Origin: Thoreauomyces humboldtii
Taxonomy: Eukaryota; Chytridiomycota; Chytridiomycetes; Spizellomycetales; Powellomycetaceae
Assembly: GCA_027596035.1 (NCBI GenBank)
Contig: JADGJA010000008.1
Location: 1-64,000, forward strand
DNA: 64,000 nt
Direction: 5' to 3'
Each line of letters begins with the position of its first letter. Within the stretch, counting starts at the first letter, position 1. The position numbers and the translations under genes are program-made. Under the pieces are notes generated by a model. The model did no database searches. It was not told the DNA's origin and saw only the letters and a list, made by a program, of their open reading frames with translations. This document shows positions 46,673-58,983 of the stretch, in pieces.

Positions 46673-47161
46673 TGCGAGACGAAGGGGCCGCTGGCGCCGT
46701 TGTGATATGAGCCTGTATGAGGTTGTGCAGAGACGGTCGACGGACGAGTTTGCTGGATCCCGTTCGTGATGTGTCGCTCCGTGAACATGCCTTCCTTGTC
46801 CGCCTCGACTGGACGCCTGTTCGACAGCGCGCAGCTCCCCAAGGAAAGCCAGGAAAGCTGATGACGTCCAGTCGGGCAAGCGTCATCTCTCGCGCATGGC
46901 AAGTGTGCGGTTCCTCGATAAAGCCGAAACCACCGTCGCACTCCCGTCGTACCGTACTGTATTCCGGTTACAAATCTCGTCCTCCTCGCCATCATATATC
47001 GATATCAACCCCTCGCTGCCGCCGCCGCCGCCTTACCTCCCTTGGTACTTTGCATCTTACTGTACATCCTATCCGCAACACGTCAAAACACCAGCATACA
47101 CGCATCCATCTCCGCCAATTCACAGACCCACTCATCTCCCAATACATCACATTCCATCGCA
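46673..47161. promoter_or_regulatory. Divergent promoter between MPO1-like gene and ZWF1
   Basis: 489 bp between the start codons, with a CCGCCGCCGCCG run near 47020 and C/A-rich sequence directly before the ZWF1 start. No supported gene. Confidence 0.4.
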
Positions 47162-48884
47162 ATGTCCGACTTTGACCACACCACGATCGTCGTTTTCGGC
47201 GCATCGGGCGACCTCGCCAAGAAGATGACATACCCCGCCATCTACTCGCTCACCAACCAACCCTCCACGCCGCTCGAGACTTCCTCCCTCCACGTCATCG
47301 GCACGGCTCGCTCAAAGTACTCCAAATCAGAGTTCGCAGACAAGATGCGTCCAGGGCTGGAGGCAAAGGACAAGAAGAACGTCGACAAGTTCCTCGAAAG
47401 ATGCTCCTACGTCGCCCTAAAGGGCTACGACGACACAGAGAGCTTTGGACAGCTGGACAAGGCCATCGCCGAGAGCGAGCCAAAGGGGAAAAGGTCCCTC
47501 CGTCTGTTCTACATCGCTCTCCCTCCGAGCGCCTTCGAGGACGTGGCGAGGAACGTCCGGGCAAAGGCCTGGAAGTCGGACGACGGAGTCACGAGCAGAA
47601 TCATCGTGGAGAAGCCGTACGGAAAGGACACGGAAAGCGCAAAGAAGCTCTCCAAGGAACTCGAGAAGAGCTACTCGGAGGAGGAGGTAGGAGCTCTCTG
47701 TCGTATCGTTTTTCTCCGAGCCTTCGGAATGTCTGACCCAGATCTCGGAATCGTCTCAGCTTTACCGAATCGATCACTACCTCGGAAAAGAGTCCGTCAA
47801 ATGCGTGCTTCCCCTTCGCTTCGGGAGCAACCCCTCCCTCTCGGCCACTTGGTCCCGGGAGCACATCTCTCACGTGACCGTCGACTTCAAGGAAGAGTTC
47901 GGCGCGGAGGGACGAGGCGGATACTTTGACGAGTTCGGAATGATCCGAGACGTCATGCAGAACCACCTCATGCAATGGATCGTGCTCCTTGGCATGGAAC
48001 AACCAAAGAGCCTCAGCGCTGAAGACATCCACACTGCCAAGGTGCGCCGGCTGAACATAAAGTTTGTGAACACCGCTTGGTTCATCGCGCAGATATTGAT
48101 GCGTCCATCCTTTGCAGCTCAACTTTATCAAAGAGTGCCGACCTATCAAGCCTGAGGACGTTCTCGTCGCCCAATACACCGAGTCGAAGAAGGATCCCAA
48201 GGAGAAGAAGGCATACGTGGACGACGAGACTGTCAAGGACGACTCGAAGGCCGCGACCTACGCAACTGCCATCCTTTACGTCGATAACCCGAGGTGGAAG
48301 GACGTGCCATTCATCATCCGCGCCGGAAAGGGTGAGTGTGGGGAACTGACTTGGAGATCCGCTCACAAAACTGACATTCCAACTTTCCAGCCCTCGACGA
48401 GACCCGCGCCGAGTTCACATTGAACTACAAAACCCAAGAAAAGTCCCTGTTCGCCACGCCCTCTGCTCCATCCACGTTCACCGTCCGAGACCACCCGGAA
48501 CGGTCGCACGTTCTCACGCTCATCACGAAGCGAGCCGGGTCGGGGTTCAAGATCACTCCCGCTCCGCTCGCTCTCCAGTTCTCGGCACCCGAGACCAGCG
48601 ACGACTACGTTCCCACGGCGTACGAGTCCCTGATCGAGGACGCGGTCCGCGGCGACCACACCTGGTTCCTGCCCCGGGAGGAGGCCGAGGCCGGCTGGAG
48701 GGTGTGGGACGAGGCCATCGCTGGCACCAAGGATCGTCAACCTGTCAAGTACGCGTACGGTGCCAGTGGCGTTGAGCAGGAGGAAAAGTTCCTCGAGCAG
48801 AGGGTTGACAAGAAGGCAGTCTGGGGCACGAAGGCTGACAAGGTCGTTGACGTCGCTGAGAGGTTCGGTGGGCTCAAGATTTAG
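47162..48884 (+). CDS. ZWF1: Glucose-6-phosphate 1-dehydrogenase
   Basis: Exons 47162-47686, 47760-48041, 48118-48331 and 48391-48884 give 504 residues. The NADP dinucleotide site is VVFGASGDLAKKMTYPAIY. The substrate site is the invariant RIDHYLGKE, formed across the first junction (LYRIDHYLGKESVKCVL). Other blocks are RIIVEKPYGKD, GRGGYFDEFGMIRDVMQNHL and VPFIIRAGKALDETRAEF. It makes NADPH in the first step of the pentose phosphate pathway. The segment after the active site (CVLPLRFGSNPSLSATWSRE) departs from the usual LLVLRFAN..WN wording, but the length and spacing are normal. Confidence 0.95.
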
Positions 48885-49396
48885 GTTGACTTCTCATGAC
48901 ATGGCCTTACGCAATGTGAATACTGTAGTTTCCCACGGCAGACTTCCCAACATCCATAGTGTGCTTCGTGATCGAGTCGCTGCTACATTGTATCAGACGT
49001 TTGGATCACCGCCCGAACGGGGCTAATGCCTGTCACGATTTTGTACAACGGGGGGGGGGATTTTGTGTCGACACTGTCGAGTAACTCGAGTTTCCCGCCA
49101 GCAGAAAACACTCACGAGACCATCGCTTCTCACGTTTTGTCGCACAGTCACCGCAGAGACTTTTGACGTCACCGCCGCCCGCAGCGCGCCGCTGTCCAAA
49201 CCGCATCCCCATCGTCTTGCGTCAAGCGTCCAGGCCCAGAGGTGTGTGCAGTACACGCACGCACGCGCAGAAGAAGAAGAAGAAGTACAAAAGGGCGGAC
49301 ACGTCAGCGGGATGTTGGCTCCCACGAGACTCGTCTTGAAGACTCACAGGACTGCTCGGTGCTTCTTGTCTGAACATCTTACACGTAGACTCGGTC
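48885..49396. other. Intergenic region between ZWF1 and the trehalase gene
   Basis: Contains a G tract near 49051 and a (GAA)n-like purine run near 49270. No supported gene. Confidence 0.4.
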
Positions 49397-51684
49397 ATGC
49401 GCTTCCTATCCCACCTTGCCTTCGCGGCTTCTGCGCTGTTGGCATTCCCCTGCAATGTCCACGCCCAGCAGCACTACACCTGCGACTCGCCTTTATACTG
49501 TCCTGGGAAGATCCTTGATACCGTCCAGCGAGCCGCCCTCTACAACGACTCGAAGACCTTTGTGGACAAACCGTCCACGCAGCCGCTGGAAGCCGTGGTG
49601 GCAGCTTTCAACGCCCTCCCTGTCAACGTCAGCAACGCGCAGCTCCAGGCTTGGGTCGATGCCAACTTTGGTCCCGAAGGGAGCGAGATCGAAGCCATCA
49701 CGCCGAGAGATTGGACATCGACGCCGGCGTTCCTGTCCAGCATCTCTGACACGGTCCTGCGAGACTTTGCGTCCACGGTGCACGGTTACTGGCAGATCCT
49801 GACCCGCGATTTCAAGAAGAACACGACTCAGTGCGCAGGTTGCGTGAGCAGTCTGCTTCAGGCCAACCACACGTATGGCTGAAAGGCTGCGTCATCGGGA
49901 TCCTTGTGAGGCCTGCTTTGCTGATCCTTGCGAATGCCTCAGGTTCGTGGTTCCTGGAGGGCGATTCAGAGAGCTTTACTACTGGGACTCGTACTTTATC
50001 CTGTAAGCGCAGCGATCCAAAAGTCAGACTAAAAGTCAGACCATTGACCTGATGGAATAAATCAGACTTGGTCTCGCCAAGAGCGAGATGTACTCCACTA
50101 TGGCCGATGTGATTCAGAACTTCATGGTAAGGACCTTCCCGACCATCGGGTGCATCGACATTGGATGCTTCGACATTGCGCGTGACTGACGGATCTCCTC
50201 CAGGACTTTGTGCAGAAATATGGATTCATGCGTAGGTTGCTCCCGCTTTTGGCCATAAACCATGATCTGCAAGTCTGACATCTTCGACCATGCAGCAAAC
50301 GGATCGCGATTATACTACTTGGACCGCTCGCAACCGCCTATGCTGACGCAGATGGTTAGTCTGTATCTGAACACCACTGGAAACACCACCATGCTATCGG
50401 AATGGCTTCCGATTCTCGACACGGAATACTCGTTTTGGCAGCAAAACCGCACGATCGCAGTGACGAAGGCGGGCACCACGTTCAACCTGTCCCACTACGA
50501 CGTCACAAACTCTGCTCCGCGACCCGAGTCGTATCTCGAAGACGTCGTGACTGTCGAAGGAGCGAACCTCACGACCGCGGGCCAAACCAACCTCTATCAC
50601 AATCTAGCCACTGGCGCCGAGACCGGATGGGACTTTTCATCTCGATGGATCGAGAAACCAGTGAACGACTCGTCTTCTGCGGATCAAGAGACCAACCTCC
50701 GTCAACTCGTTACTTCCTCAATCGTTCCAGTCGACCTGAACTCGATCATGTTCGCCAACGAGCTTACCCTGCAATCCTTGCACATGAAATCGGGCGACGC
50801 GGCCAAAGCCCAGTCGTACGGTCGAGCTGCCGACACCCGACGTCTGGCCGTCTGGAACGTCCTGTACGATGACTCCCTCGGCGAGTTCAGGGATTGGGAC
50901 ATGGTCGCTTCGGCTCCCAACGAGTGGACGTCCGCGAGCTTCTGGCCGGTCTGGGCCGGCATCGCGGATTCCGACCCTAGGAACTCGACCGCGACCCAGG
51001 CCGATCGATGTACCACCATGGCGAGCTCGTTCAAGGTCCTCGACGATCTGCTCAAGTTTCCCGGTGGAATCCCCACCACGCTTGAGCGAACCGGATTGCA
51101 GTGGGATGGTCCCAACAGGTGAGTGACGGGGGAAACTCGTCCATTTGCACAAATGAGTTTTGTCCATCGATCAATGAGCTAAAAAACTCCTCGCTTTGGA
51201 CAGCTGGCCGCCGCAGACCTGGATCGCCATCAACGCACTCACTCGCACGGCTTCTCAATGTCCTTCCATCCCGAACCTCCAAGCCCACGCGAGCAGCATC
51301 ACCACGACCTTCGTGCAACAAGCCTTCTGCTCCTGGCGGAACTCTGGCGGATCCCTACCTGGCGTACCCGCCATCGCATCCGCACCAGCGGACGGTGGGA
51401 TAATGTTCGAAAAGTTCAGCAGCGACTCCGTGGGCGTACCGGGAGGAGGCGGAGAGTACACCGTGCAGGCTGGTTTCGGCTGGACCAACGGAGTCACACT
51501 CGCCATCCTTGCTTCGGCGTTTGGAGAGAACCTCGTCGTGCCCGACTGTAACGGAACCACGACGTCCGCTTCCACGAACTCAACCGGAACGGGAGCCGCG
51601 GCATCTTCGGCTGCGGGACGCCGGGTTGCTCCGCTTTGGACTGTCATGGTGGCTTGTCTGTACCCGCTTTTGGCTTTCCTTTAG
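49397..51684 (+). CDS. GH37 trehalase, secreted and probably GPI-anchored
   Basis: Six exons (49397-49872, 49943-50002, 50066-50126, 50204-50231, 50296-51118, 51204-51684) give 642 residues. It has a signal peptide ([20 protein letters not shown]). The GH37 signature [15 protein letters not shown] is formed across a splice, and the second signature QWDGPNSWPPQTW likewise. DSKTFVDKP and [10 protein letters not shown] are further trehalase blocks. Several N-glycosylation sites are visible. The C terminus has a Ser/Thr/Gly-rich stretch and a final hydrophobic run ([16 protein letters not shown]), as in a GPI attachment signal. It would split external trehalose to glucose at the cell surface. The fourth exon is only 28 nt. 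Confidence 0.94.
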
Positions 51685-52123
51685 TCTTACTCGTTGGACT
51701 ACGTCCTTGGACAAACCGGACATTTGTATATTGAATGATGAAGACTTATTGTTGAAAGGCGTGCTACGTACATACTGGGTTCTTCGAAGGTTCCATGCAT
51801 GGATCAGGGACATTGAAACGACCTCTCCTTTTTACGCGGAAGCAGTCGCTACTGAGCGTACAAAATGAGATATGATGGATATGATGGATATGATAGGGTA
51901 TCGACGAGTGCTACAGAATCTTCCTAGGAGACGTCAAGCGTCGTTTGTTTGCTGGAGAGGACGAGATATCGCGGATATCGAATATCTCTATGCATAGACG
52001 GGCAGCAGCACCTTGTGCAAGCCCGAACACCAACGGACCAATCCATGGGATTGAGACCAAGTACCAGAAGGGAAAGGTGAACCCCACGATGAGAGGTTCA
52101 TTGGCCTCGAACCAAGTCCGCCG
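51685..52123. other. Convergent intergenic region with short repeats
   Basis: A GATATGATG repeat (about 51871-51895, three units) and a nearly palindromic ATATCGCGGATATCG near 51964. No supported gene. Confidence 0.5.
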
Positions 52124-53200
52124 CTAGGTCAAGAAATACTTGTGAACATCATGAAACCGGATGCCGGAGTTCCTGAGGTCTTGGCTCACCTCACTCTTCG
52201 TCATGATGGAACGACACAAGTAAGGCTCGATGAGCTCCCGCTCGAGAGATCGGAAACTCCAGATGCCTCGCAAGAGCGGTCCACGGACAAACTTCCACCA
52301 CGGCGGGGAGACGAGTCCCGCACCGCACAGGATGGCGGCTCGGTTCCAACCGACGGCCAGTCCCAAATACACGAAAGTAGCAAGCGGCCAGATCAGGAAT
52401 CCCGCAAGAGGGATCTTGGAGATCAGATAGATGGGGATGAGCATCAGGATCCTTTTGGCGTAACGCTTGAGGTACGCCGAGAGTCTCAACGTCCAGGATC
52501 GACGACCTCCCAACACTCCCACGGCGGACGGTTCCAAGGATCCGGCGAACCGCGCCACGAAGCGGGCACGGTCGTCCACGACCGTGGGGGTCGGGAGGCC
52601 GCGCAAGGCTTCGAAGAACAGCTTGTCGAGAGGCCCCGGAAACATGTAGCGGACGAGGTAGAGTCCCGCGTCAGGCGTGGCGACCAGGAACCAACTTATG
52701 CATCGATCGATGGCCTCCATCACGTAATCCAACCATCGCACCACCGTGGACCCCAGCACGGGCCTCACCAACCGCTGCGAGACGGCGTGAGCCAACCGCA
52801 AAGGAAGAAATACGGCGTGCGTGGTGATGACCAGGGTGGCCGTGACGAGGACCAAGTACAGGAGCGTCTTCCAGAGCGTGCGTCGCGTTCGCGACGTGCG
52901 GAGTGTCGCCTTCGAGCCGTCCCAGGCCAGAACGACGCCTTGCAGTACCGTTGCAAGCGACCATTCTGTGACCTTAGGAGCGCTGAGAAAGGGAATGAAC
53001 GAGAGGTCTGGGAGTAGCGCCTTTACGTCGTGGAGAAGGTCAGCCAACGCCGGCGGGTTGAATGGCGGAGTTGTTGAGGTTGAGGTTGTATTCAACGGAA
53101 CAGGTTCCGCGTCAACGCTCGAATTTGGGGGGACTGGTTGCAATGGAACGGGCTCGATGTCAGCGTTTGAGCTGAACGGCATCTCAAGTATCTCCACCAT
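52124..53200 (-). CDS. Multi-pass membrane protein resembling Rrt8/Lds/EI24-type proteins
   Basis: An uninterrupted frame from ATG 53200 gives 358 residues. After a Pro/Ser-rich N terminus there are two hydrophobic zones: LLYLVLVTATLVITTHAVFL and, later, ILMLIPIYLISKIPLAGFLI with WPLATFVYLGLAVGW. Between them lies YLVRYMFPGPLDKLFFEAL, wording seen in fungal outer-spore-wall/Rrt8-like proteins of lipid droplets. The identification rests on that general pattern and is not certain. It is one of the few intronless genes of this size in the window. The first ATG in frame was taken as the start. Confidence 0.6.
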   Translation of the reverse strand: MVEILEMPFSSNADIEPVPLQPVPPNSSVDAEPVPLNTTSTSTTPPFNPPALADLLHDVKALLPDLSFIPFLSAPKVTEWSLATVLQGVVLAWDGSKATLRTSRTRRTLWKTLLYLVLVTATLVITTHAVFLPLRLAHAVSQRLVRPVLGSTVVRWLDYVMEAIDRCISWFLVATPDAGLYLVRYMFPGPLDKLFFEALRGLPTPTVVDDRARFVARFAGSLEPSAVGVLGGRRSWTLRLSAYLKRYAKRILMLIPIYLISKIPLAGFLIWPLATFVYLGLAVGWNRAAILCGAGLVSPPWWKFVRGPLLRGIWSFRSLERELIEPYLCRSIMTKSEVSQDLRNSGIRFHDVHKYFLT

Positions 53201-53307
53201 CCTGGTCCTGTAACGGCAGACTTTCGATCGGGACTGCGCGACGCGGGGGGCGGTCACACGTCTGGTTGGCTGGCTGTACAATTAACTAATCTATATTTGT
53301 ATGGGAA

Positions 53308-54702
53308 TCAAAGGTGGTTCAAGAGGCCCTCCATAATAGGCTGGACCTGCTTCCTGCTCGATCTAATGTTCTTCTGCAGGTACAGACGCGCCTGATGCTT
53401 GTCGCCTTCAGCTCCCTCTGGACCGGCGAGGCCCTCACACCACTTCTCGGCCACGATCTTCAGATCCAGCAGGGGGGACGCCTCCAGACCCTTGAGGAGA
53501 CGCGCTCTAGCATCCGCGTCCGTCGCCAACTGGCGATACACGGTAACAAAAAGTTCTCTCTCGAAGCCCTTCTCAGGACTTGTTGCCGAGTTTTCGTGGT
53601 TAAAGGCTGTCATGACCACGTGACAGTCGAGATTGCGGGAGGTCGCGAAGGATTCACATGCTCGTCTCAGATGCTTGCTTCCTTGCGTTTGAGCATCTTT
53701 CCCATCACTTCGTGTTTTTGGCGACGATGGTGGAGATCCTTCCCGGGCGGCCCATCCATCGGCGCCTGAAATGTGCCACGACACGCTGCTGATGCCAAGC
53801 TTGTGGGAGCCGACCAACCACTCCTTGTAATCCTTCCGGAGGAGGTCGTACGATGAGAGATTCGAGATGCTGACTTTGGCGTGGTAGACGCCCTGGTAGA
53901 GATTCGTCAGGAACGCATCGTCACCCACCGCGGTGCTAGCGACGGAATGTTCTCCAGCTCGTGCGAAAGGGAGCAGATAATCGACCGCTCTCCGATCTGC
54001 TTTTGTGACCCGCCCGTATTCCTCCTTGAGGTTGACCGTATCGATGAGGATGGCGCAGATCATGCAAAGCGCTAGTCCAGATTCCGGCTGGACATCATCA
54101 GCGGCCGCCAATTTCCACTGCTCCGCAACGAGCGTCGCGGCCGATCCAACAGGCTCGATAACCCGGGGATCCGCTTCCGGATGCAAGCCCTCGTCAACGT
54201 GGTGGTCTAGGATCCCAACGACCGAGGTTTCGAATCGGCGAAGAGAGGGGGCCAGCTGATTGTGGTCCACCAGAACGAGTCGAAGGCGACTCGCAGAGTG
54301 AAGAGCATCGAGATCGATCTCGTCGAGAAAAGTGAGGTGTGGTGTGATGTCGGTGTCAGGGTACCCTGTGTTAAGGGCGTATGGACATTCCGTTCGTAGC
54401 GCAAAGTCCGCTCGAGGGATGCCAACAACGGGAAGGTACTCAGTAACCGGCCCAGCGGCCCTCCTCTCTTGACGAGTAGATTCTAGAAATGCATACGACA
54501 CTGCGGAGACAACAGAATCAAGGTCTAAGAAGAAAGGCTTCTTAGTAAGATCTGCTTTACGCCGTTTCTGAACTGCGTGGTCTATACCTGCAGCTTCGTT
54601 ACCGATGACGACGGTAACAGGTAATCCTGAAGTTGATGCTGTGGATACCTTCCTCGTCGTGGCTAGAAACCTCGCCAGTCTGGACGTGCAACGTGCAGTC
54701 AT
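53308..54702 (-). CDS. PPX1: Exopolyphosphatase (DHH family)
   Basis: Exons 54702-54588 and 54524-53308 give 443 residues. Splicing restores GNEAADLDSVVSAVSYAF, the DHH-family motif I. Motif III is the signature GILDHHVDEG. The DHHA2 domain follows (DLLRKDYKEWLVGSHKLGIS and CHVVMTAFNH). It removes terminal phosphates from inorganic polyphosphate. An N-terminal basic stretch (RCTSRLARFLATTRKVSTA) suggests a mitochondrial form. The intron (54525-54587, 63 nt) is a multiple of three without a stop, so intron retention would insert 21 residues in motif I and should inactivate the enzyme. Confidence 0.93.
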   Translation of the reverse strand: MTARCTSRLARFLATTRKVSTASTSGLPVTVVIGNEAAGIDHAVQKRRKADLTKKPFFLDLDSVVSAVSYAFLESTRQERRAAGPVTEYLPVVGIPRADFALRTECPYALNTGYPDTDITPHLTFLDEIDLDALHSASRLRLVLVDHNQLAPSLRRFETSVVGILDHHVDEGLHPEADPRVIEPVGSAATLVAEQWKLAAADDVQPESGLALCMICAILIDTVNLKEEYGRVTKADRRAVDYLLPFARAGEHSVASTAVGDDAFLTNLYQGVYHAKVSISNLSSYDLLRKDYKEWLVGSHKLGISSVSWHISGADGWAAREGSPPSSPKTRSDGKDAQTQGSKHLRRACESFATSRNLDCHVVMTAFNHENSATSPEKGFERELFVTVYRQLATDADARARLLKGLEASPLLDLKIVAEKWCEGLAGPEGAEGDKHQARLYLQKNIRSSRKQVQPIMEGLLNHL

Positions 54703-54955
54703 TGCGGAGACTGTGGGGGTGCGAATCAGTGCAGAATGCGGAAACGCTCAAAGAGTTCTCGTCCCCACAACCCTGACTAGGGCTGTCTATCTGGCATGGT
54801 TGATTCGAAAATGTACGAAGATAAAAAAAAAAGAAGACGATGTATCAGCCTTTCCCCATATGTAGTCTTGCTCCCCATGCCTCCCGCACGCAAGGTGCCC
54901 GTTAGTGCTGTTCTTGATGATGATGTAATTTGTATTCCAGATGAATCAGAAGAGG

Positions 54956-57900
54956 CTACCGAAGCTCGCGTTTCAGCTCGGAAAGAAATTCTAAAAGATG
55001 GGACACGAAAGATTGAGTCGGGCCGGTCACGTTGAAAGGCTTCCTTGACGAGGAAATGAGTTCATACCGGCCAGGACGACGCGGAGTCCCTTGCTGTCCA
55101 ACTGCTGTAGCTTGTTGAGGAAGAGTTGAGCAGATTCAGGTCTACACCTTATCGAGGGGAGGTAGGAGTTGCCCAGGTACTCAATATAGTCCGGCCCCTG
55201 CGCATTGTACAGCGTCTTGTGGAGCGACGATATCTCGGTCATCACGAGGTAGCTCATGCCGTCCTTCGGATCGAAGCTTGAGGCAAGCGGCACCTCGAAG
55301 AGGACGGGCAAGATCGATTCGTAAATAAATCGGTCGAAACCAGGAAGGCTGGTTTTGGGGGCCATTGTCGAAAGAGATTTGGCCTTGTTGGCATTGAATG
55401 TCGACGGGGTGGTGATGGAAGAGGCAGACCCAGACTTGTTCATCTTGCCGTTGACCGAGATTGGGTCTTTGGGTGGAAGGGCCTTTGGTCCTGCTCCCCA
55501 GGACACGACGCATTTGGATAAAACGTTGAATGCAATTTTTTGGGAGGTTGGATCAGACCCATCCTTGACGAAGTGCAAAACCGACTGTAGTACGGTTGTA
55601 AACCGGCCCATATTGACTGCAGAGAGGGTCACGTGAGTGACGCTTCCGAGAAAGGCCGATGGGCGATCTCAATTACCTTCCGAAACCAATATGCTCTCCA
55701 TGTCGGAGTTGAAAATCTGAGCCAGTACATTCAGATACCCTCGCCGAAGTTCTTGAAGCGACAAGGCGTCATCTGTTCCCTCCACTGGTTGATTGAGACT
55801 GCTGTAAACACGTTCCAGTAGCGGACCGATCAGCTCGTTCATGATGGGAGTGATGGCGGGCTGAAAAGAGTGTTGCAACGTAAGACAACCGCTTCGCTCG
55901 AAGATATGAGTTAAAAAAGCGACTAACCTTGAATTTATGCGTGATGAGAATGATGAAAGGAAAGAAGTCGATGAGTTCGCTGCGCGTGCTATTAGTGAGC
56001 AGGCCAGCTGTCACAAGCGGGCCAACATGATTCAAGATATCGTGACCCATACAGCCAACCATTCGCTGAAATGCGAATCGAGCCTAACATCTGGTATTTA
56101 GCGCCATGCGTGACATTAATACGCCACCAATGAATTCTTACCGCATTACGAATGAGCTCGCTCTCATGCAAGCGCTCCAAAACAGTGGCGATGGCGCTCA
56201 ATGCTTGCTGAAATACACTGACCCATGGCGGAACGCCTTGAGCCGCTTTAGCGGCGTGATCAACATCAGGGAATCCCTTGCTGATGTTCCCAATCGCCCG
56301 GATGAGATGGTTCAATTGCAAGGTAAAAACAATATTGTCCGGTGCTACGTCTCGCTTATAAAGCTCATTTTGCATGATTTCCTCGATCTGCATCATGAGT
56401 GGAGCCAGCACGGCCTAGATTCGATGAGATATTAGATTGTGCTGACAGGAAGCTTATGGTTTCGCCATTGAATCTTTACCGTTAGCAATTCGGCCTGCTT
56501 CTCAACGGTCAGAGTTTCCAGCGAAATAAGCATACCGACAGCCTCGTAAAGGTAGAGCTGGCTATCAAAGGGGAGATTGGTATAGTCGTCCTCGGAAACC
56601 GGTTTCGCGGGTGCAGGGAGGGAAACAACGAGCAGGTCCTACAGGCCGAGTGAGCTGCCTGAATCGCGGAGTCAGACGAGATGCGTCGGTCATACCTGTA
56701 TGGCATTCAGGACCGTCTCAACGAACGGGGAGAGATTACTCTTCAAGGAGTGAACGAGCCCCCGGAACAAGTAGTACGCCCGCGTTCGGATGTGGTTAAC
56801 GGGATTGTGCAAGCCGCGCTGGTCTACGAAAGCTTCCAGGACACTGGGCAGATACTGCGGACACAGCTCGAGGAACGCGGGGTATCTGGTCACATTTTCG
56901 AAGAAACCGTAGGGAATCGCGACGTGCGGATACTGAGAGATATTGCTCGTGACCATTTTTGCGAGCATCTCCCCCAGTGGTGCCAGAGTCATCGCAGCTC
57001 CCTGTCCGATTGAGAACTGGGAGGGCCCTTGCGTGGATTCCCCACAAAGATATACGAGATGGAGAGCGAGCTCAGCATCCGGCCAGGAAACAGAGCTTGG
57101 GTTACTCCCATATTTGTCGAAGGTCGTGCCAACTACGGAGGTTACTACGGACAGACAAAGGGGCAAATCGATGGAACCAATGGCGTCGAAGATCTTTTTC
57201 AAATTCTGTAACGCTCGAGTATCAGTCGTGTAAGCAGGAAGCGTCAATGCATAACTGCCGTACTGACCTGACGCAGTTCCGAAAATTCACCCTCGGCCCC
57301 CCCAGCCTCTTCTCCGAACGAAAAATCTTCTTCCTCATCATACTTCATCTTGAAGATAATGGTCCGCAGAAGGGCGAGAAGATTCTCCTTCATGGCATCG
57401 CTAACGCCCTGGTCTTGCTTGACCTTCGCTTTCATCAAGCTTGTAAAGGCGGAAAGGTATGGCCCGAGATGGTTTGACGTTTCGCCATGCTCGCTTCCAA
57501 GGTACCGCACAAGGAAGGGAAAGACAAGTTGGAGCAGGTCGTGGGAAGTTTTGCGCATACTCGGAGCAGAACCGCTGTCATCCCAGCATCGGCAAAGCTC
57601 GAGTCCCAGGACATTGACTAACTTCGCAACCCGCTCAGTGGTCTCCTCGTCGTCTCCGTTGAAGCTGTTCAGCACCGATGTCACGTTCAGGGCCTGGATC
57701 AGGTTGAGTTTGTCCGCTGGCAGCATGCCTTTTGCCACAATCTCGCAGAGGCAATCACATGCAGCGGCTTGCAAGGGAGCTGTGCCGAGGAACTGATACA
57801 GCGCTGACATGAAGTTCTCATTTACAACGAGATTGATGTCGATCCAGGATACGTAGCGTCCATAAAGACGCAAACAAGCGCTGGCTATCTCCGGGTTACT

Positions 57901-58603
57901 CTGATAGCTGCCCATCAAAATCTCGCCCCACGCGGACGTTAGCTGCTGGTTGGCGGTTTCTCGCATAGCGTCCTTCAAACGCGTGTTTCGATGAGTCTCC
58001 GAAGCAGGGCGAAAGATCATTTGGTTCGCAACTTCATCGTCGATTGCCAGAGAGATGCGCAAAAAGATGTCTACCAATAATGCTTGCCGTTCGCTCGAAC
58101 CGGATTGGCTTTTCACTAGGGAGATGAGATCCTCAAAAAAGGAGGGCCATTCCGCAGGGTATTGATTGGCAAAAAGTAAGACCAACGCCTGGCTGAATTT
58201 GTTGCGAATGAAAACTGGATCTTCGCTAGTCATCTGCCGCGTCAGGTATTCCCAGAAAGCATGCCGCAAAGCCGTACTCTGGCTTGACTGCAAGGAGCTG
58301 TACCGGCGTCGTAGGACATCCTCCAGCGTTTGCAGGCAGAAGAAGCGTACGGAATCAGAGCTAGAATATTTGGAACCGGAAGAAGTTGGCATTAACCACT
58401 GCGAGACGCCAAATGGACCAAGATTTCGCCCGGTTGGTGAGATTTTACCTTCGCGGGGTTCTTAGAAAGAGTTTCAAACACAGCTGCCATCCATCGGGAG
58501 ACAGCTGAACCTCTGTGCAAAAAGCCGTAGCCTGCGACCTCATTGCCGGGTCAGCAGTTGCGTCCAAAGCCAACGAGGCTGCACGCTCCAGGTTGTCATC
58601 CAT
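54956..58603 (-). CDS. LOS1: Exportin-T (tRNA nuclear export receptor)
   Basis: Nine exons (58603-58449, 58360-57268, 57205-56696, 56638-56480, 56414-56142, 56083-55928, 55860-55677, 55616-55068, 54990-54956) give 1037 residues. This is a karyopherin-beta built of HEAT repeats. Blocks typical of Xpot/Los1 include VRFFCLQTLEDVLRRRYSSL, LLFANQYPAEWPSFFEDLI, SWIDINLVVNENFM and AFNVLSKCVVSWG. The first exon holds the N-terminal helices (AASLALDATADPAMRSQA) and the last small exon gives EFLSELKRELR. It binds mature tRNA and RanGTP and carries tRNA to the cytoplasm. All nine junctions close in phase. Confidence 0.93.
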
Positions 58604-58983
58604 CTTGAAAGTTCCGAATCAGAAGAGAAATTCGAGGTATCAGGAAGCGACGGCGGGAAGAGGCCGGCACAGGACGGGCGTCGGGCACAGTCGCTGAGGA
58701 ACAATGTCAACTGAAATCAGGAATTCGGTATCAGAAGGATAATGACGAGGGGAGGCGCCGCAACAAGAAAGATCCTCGCGACGACTGGAAACTGGGGCGT
58801 TGGCGTGTGGTGAGCGGGTACTAGACGTTGGTGGTCGTTCGGGACGATGGGGAAATGCGGAAACGGCGAAGAGATCTTCGAAAATGGGGAAAGTATCGAA
58901 AAACTTGACGGGACCGCAACTTCAAGCTGTCCGCGTTCCCACAATCTAAAGATTGCCGAGAAGAGCAAGTCAGCGTTCCACTC
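58604..58983. promoter_or_regulatory. Divergent promoter between LOS1 and PFS2
   Basis: 380 bp between the start codons with purine-rich stretches (GGAGGCGCCG, GAAAATGGGGAAAG). No supported gene. Confidence 0.4.

Noticed and set aside
54877..55035. A 52-codon plus-strand frame starting MPPARKVPVSAVL
   Set aside because: It is antisense to the last exon and last intron of exportin-T (54956-55067), whose splice restores the expected C terminus.
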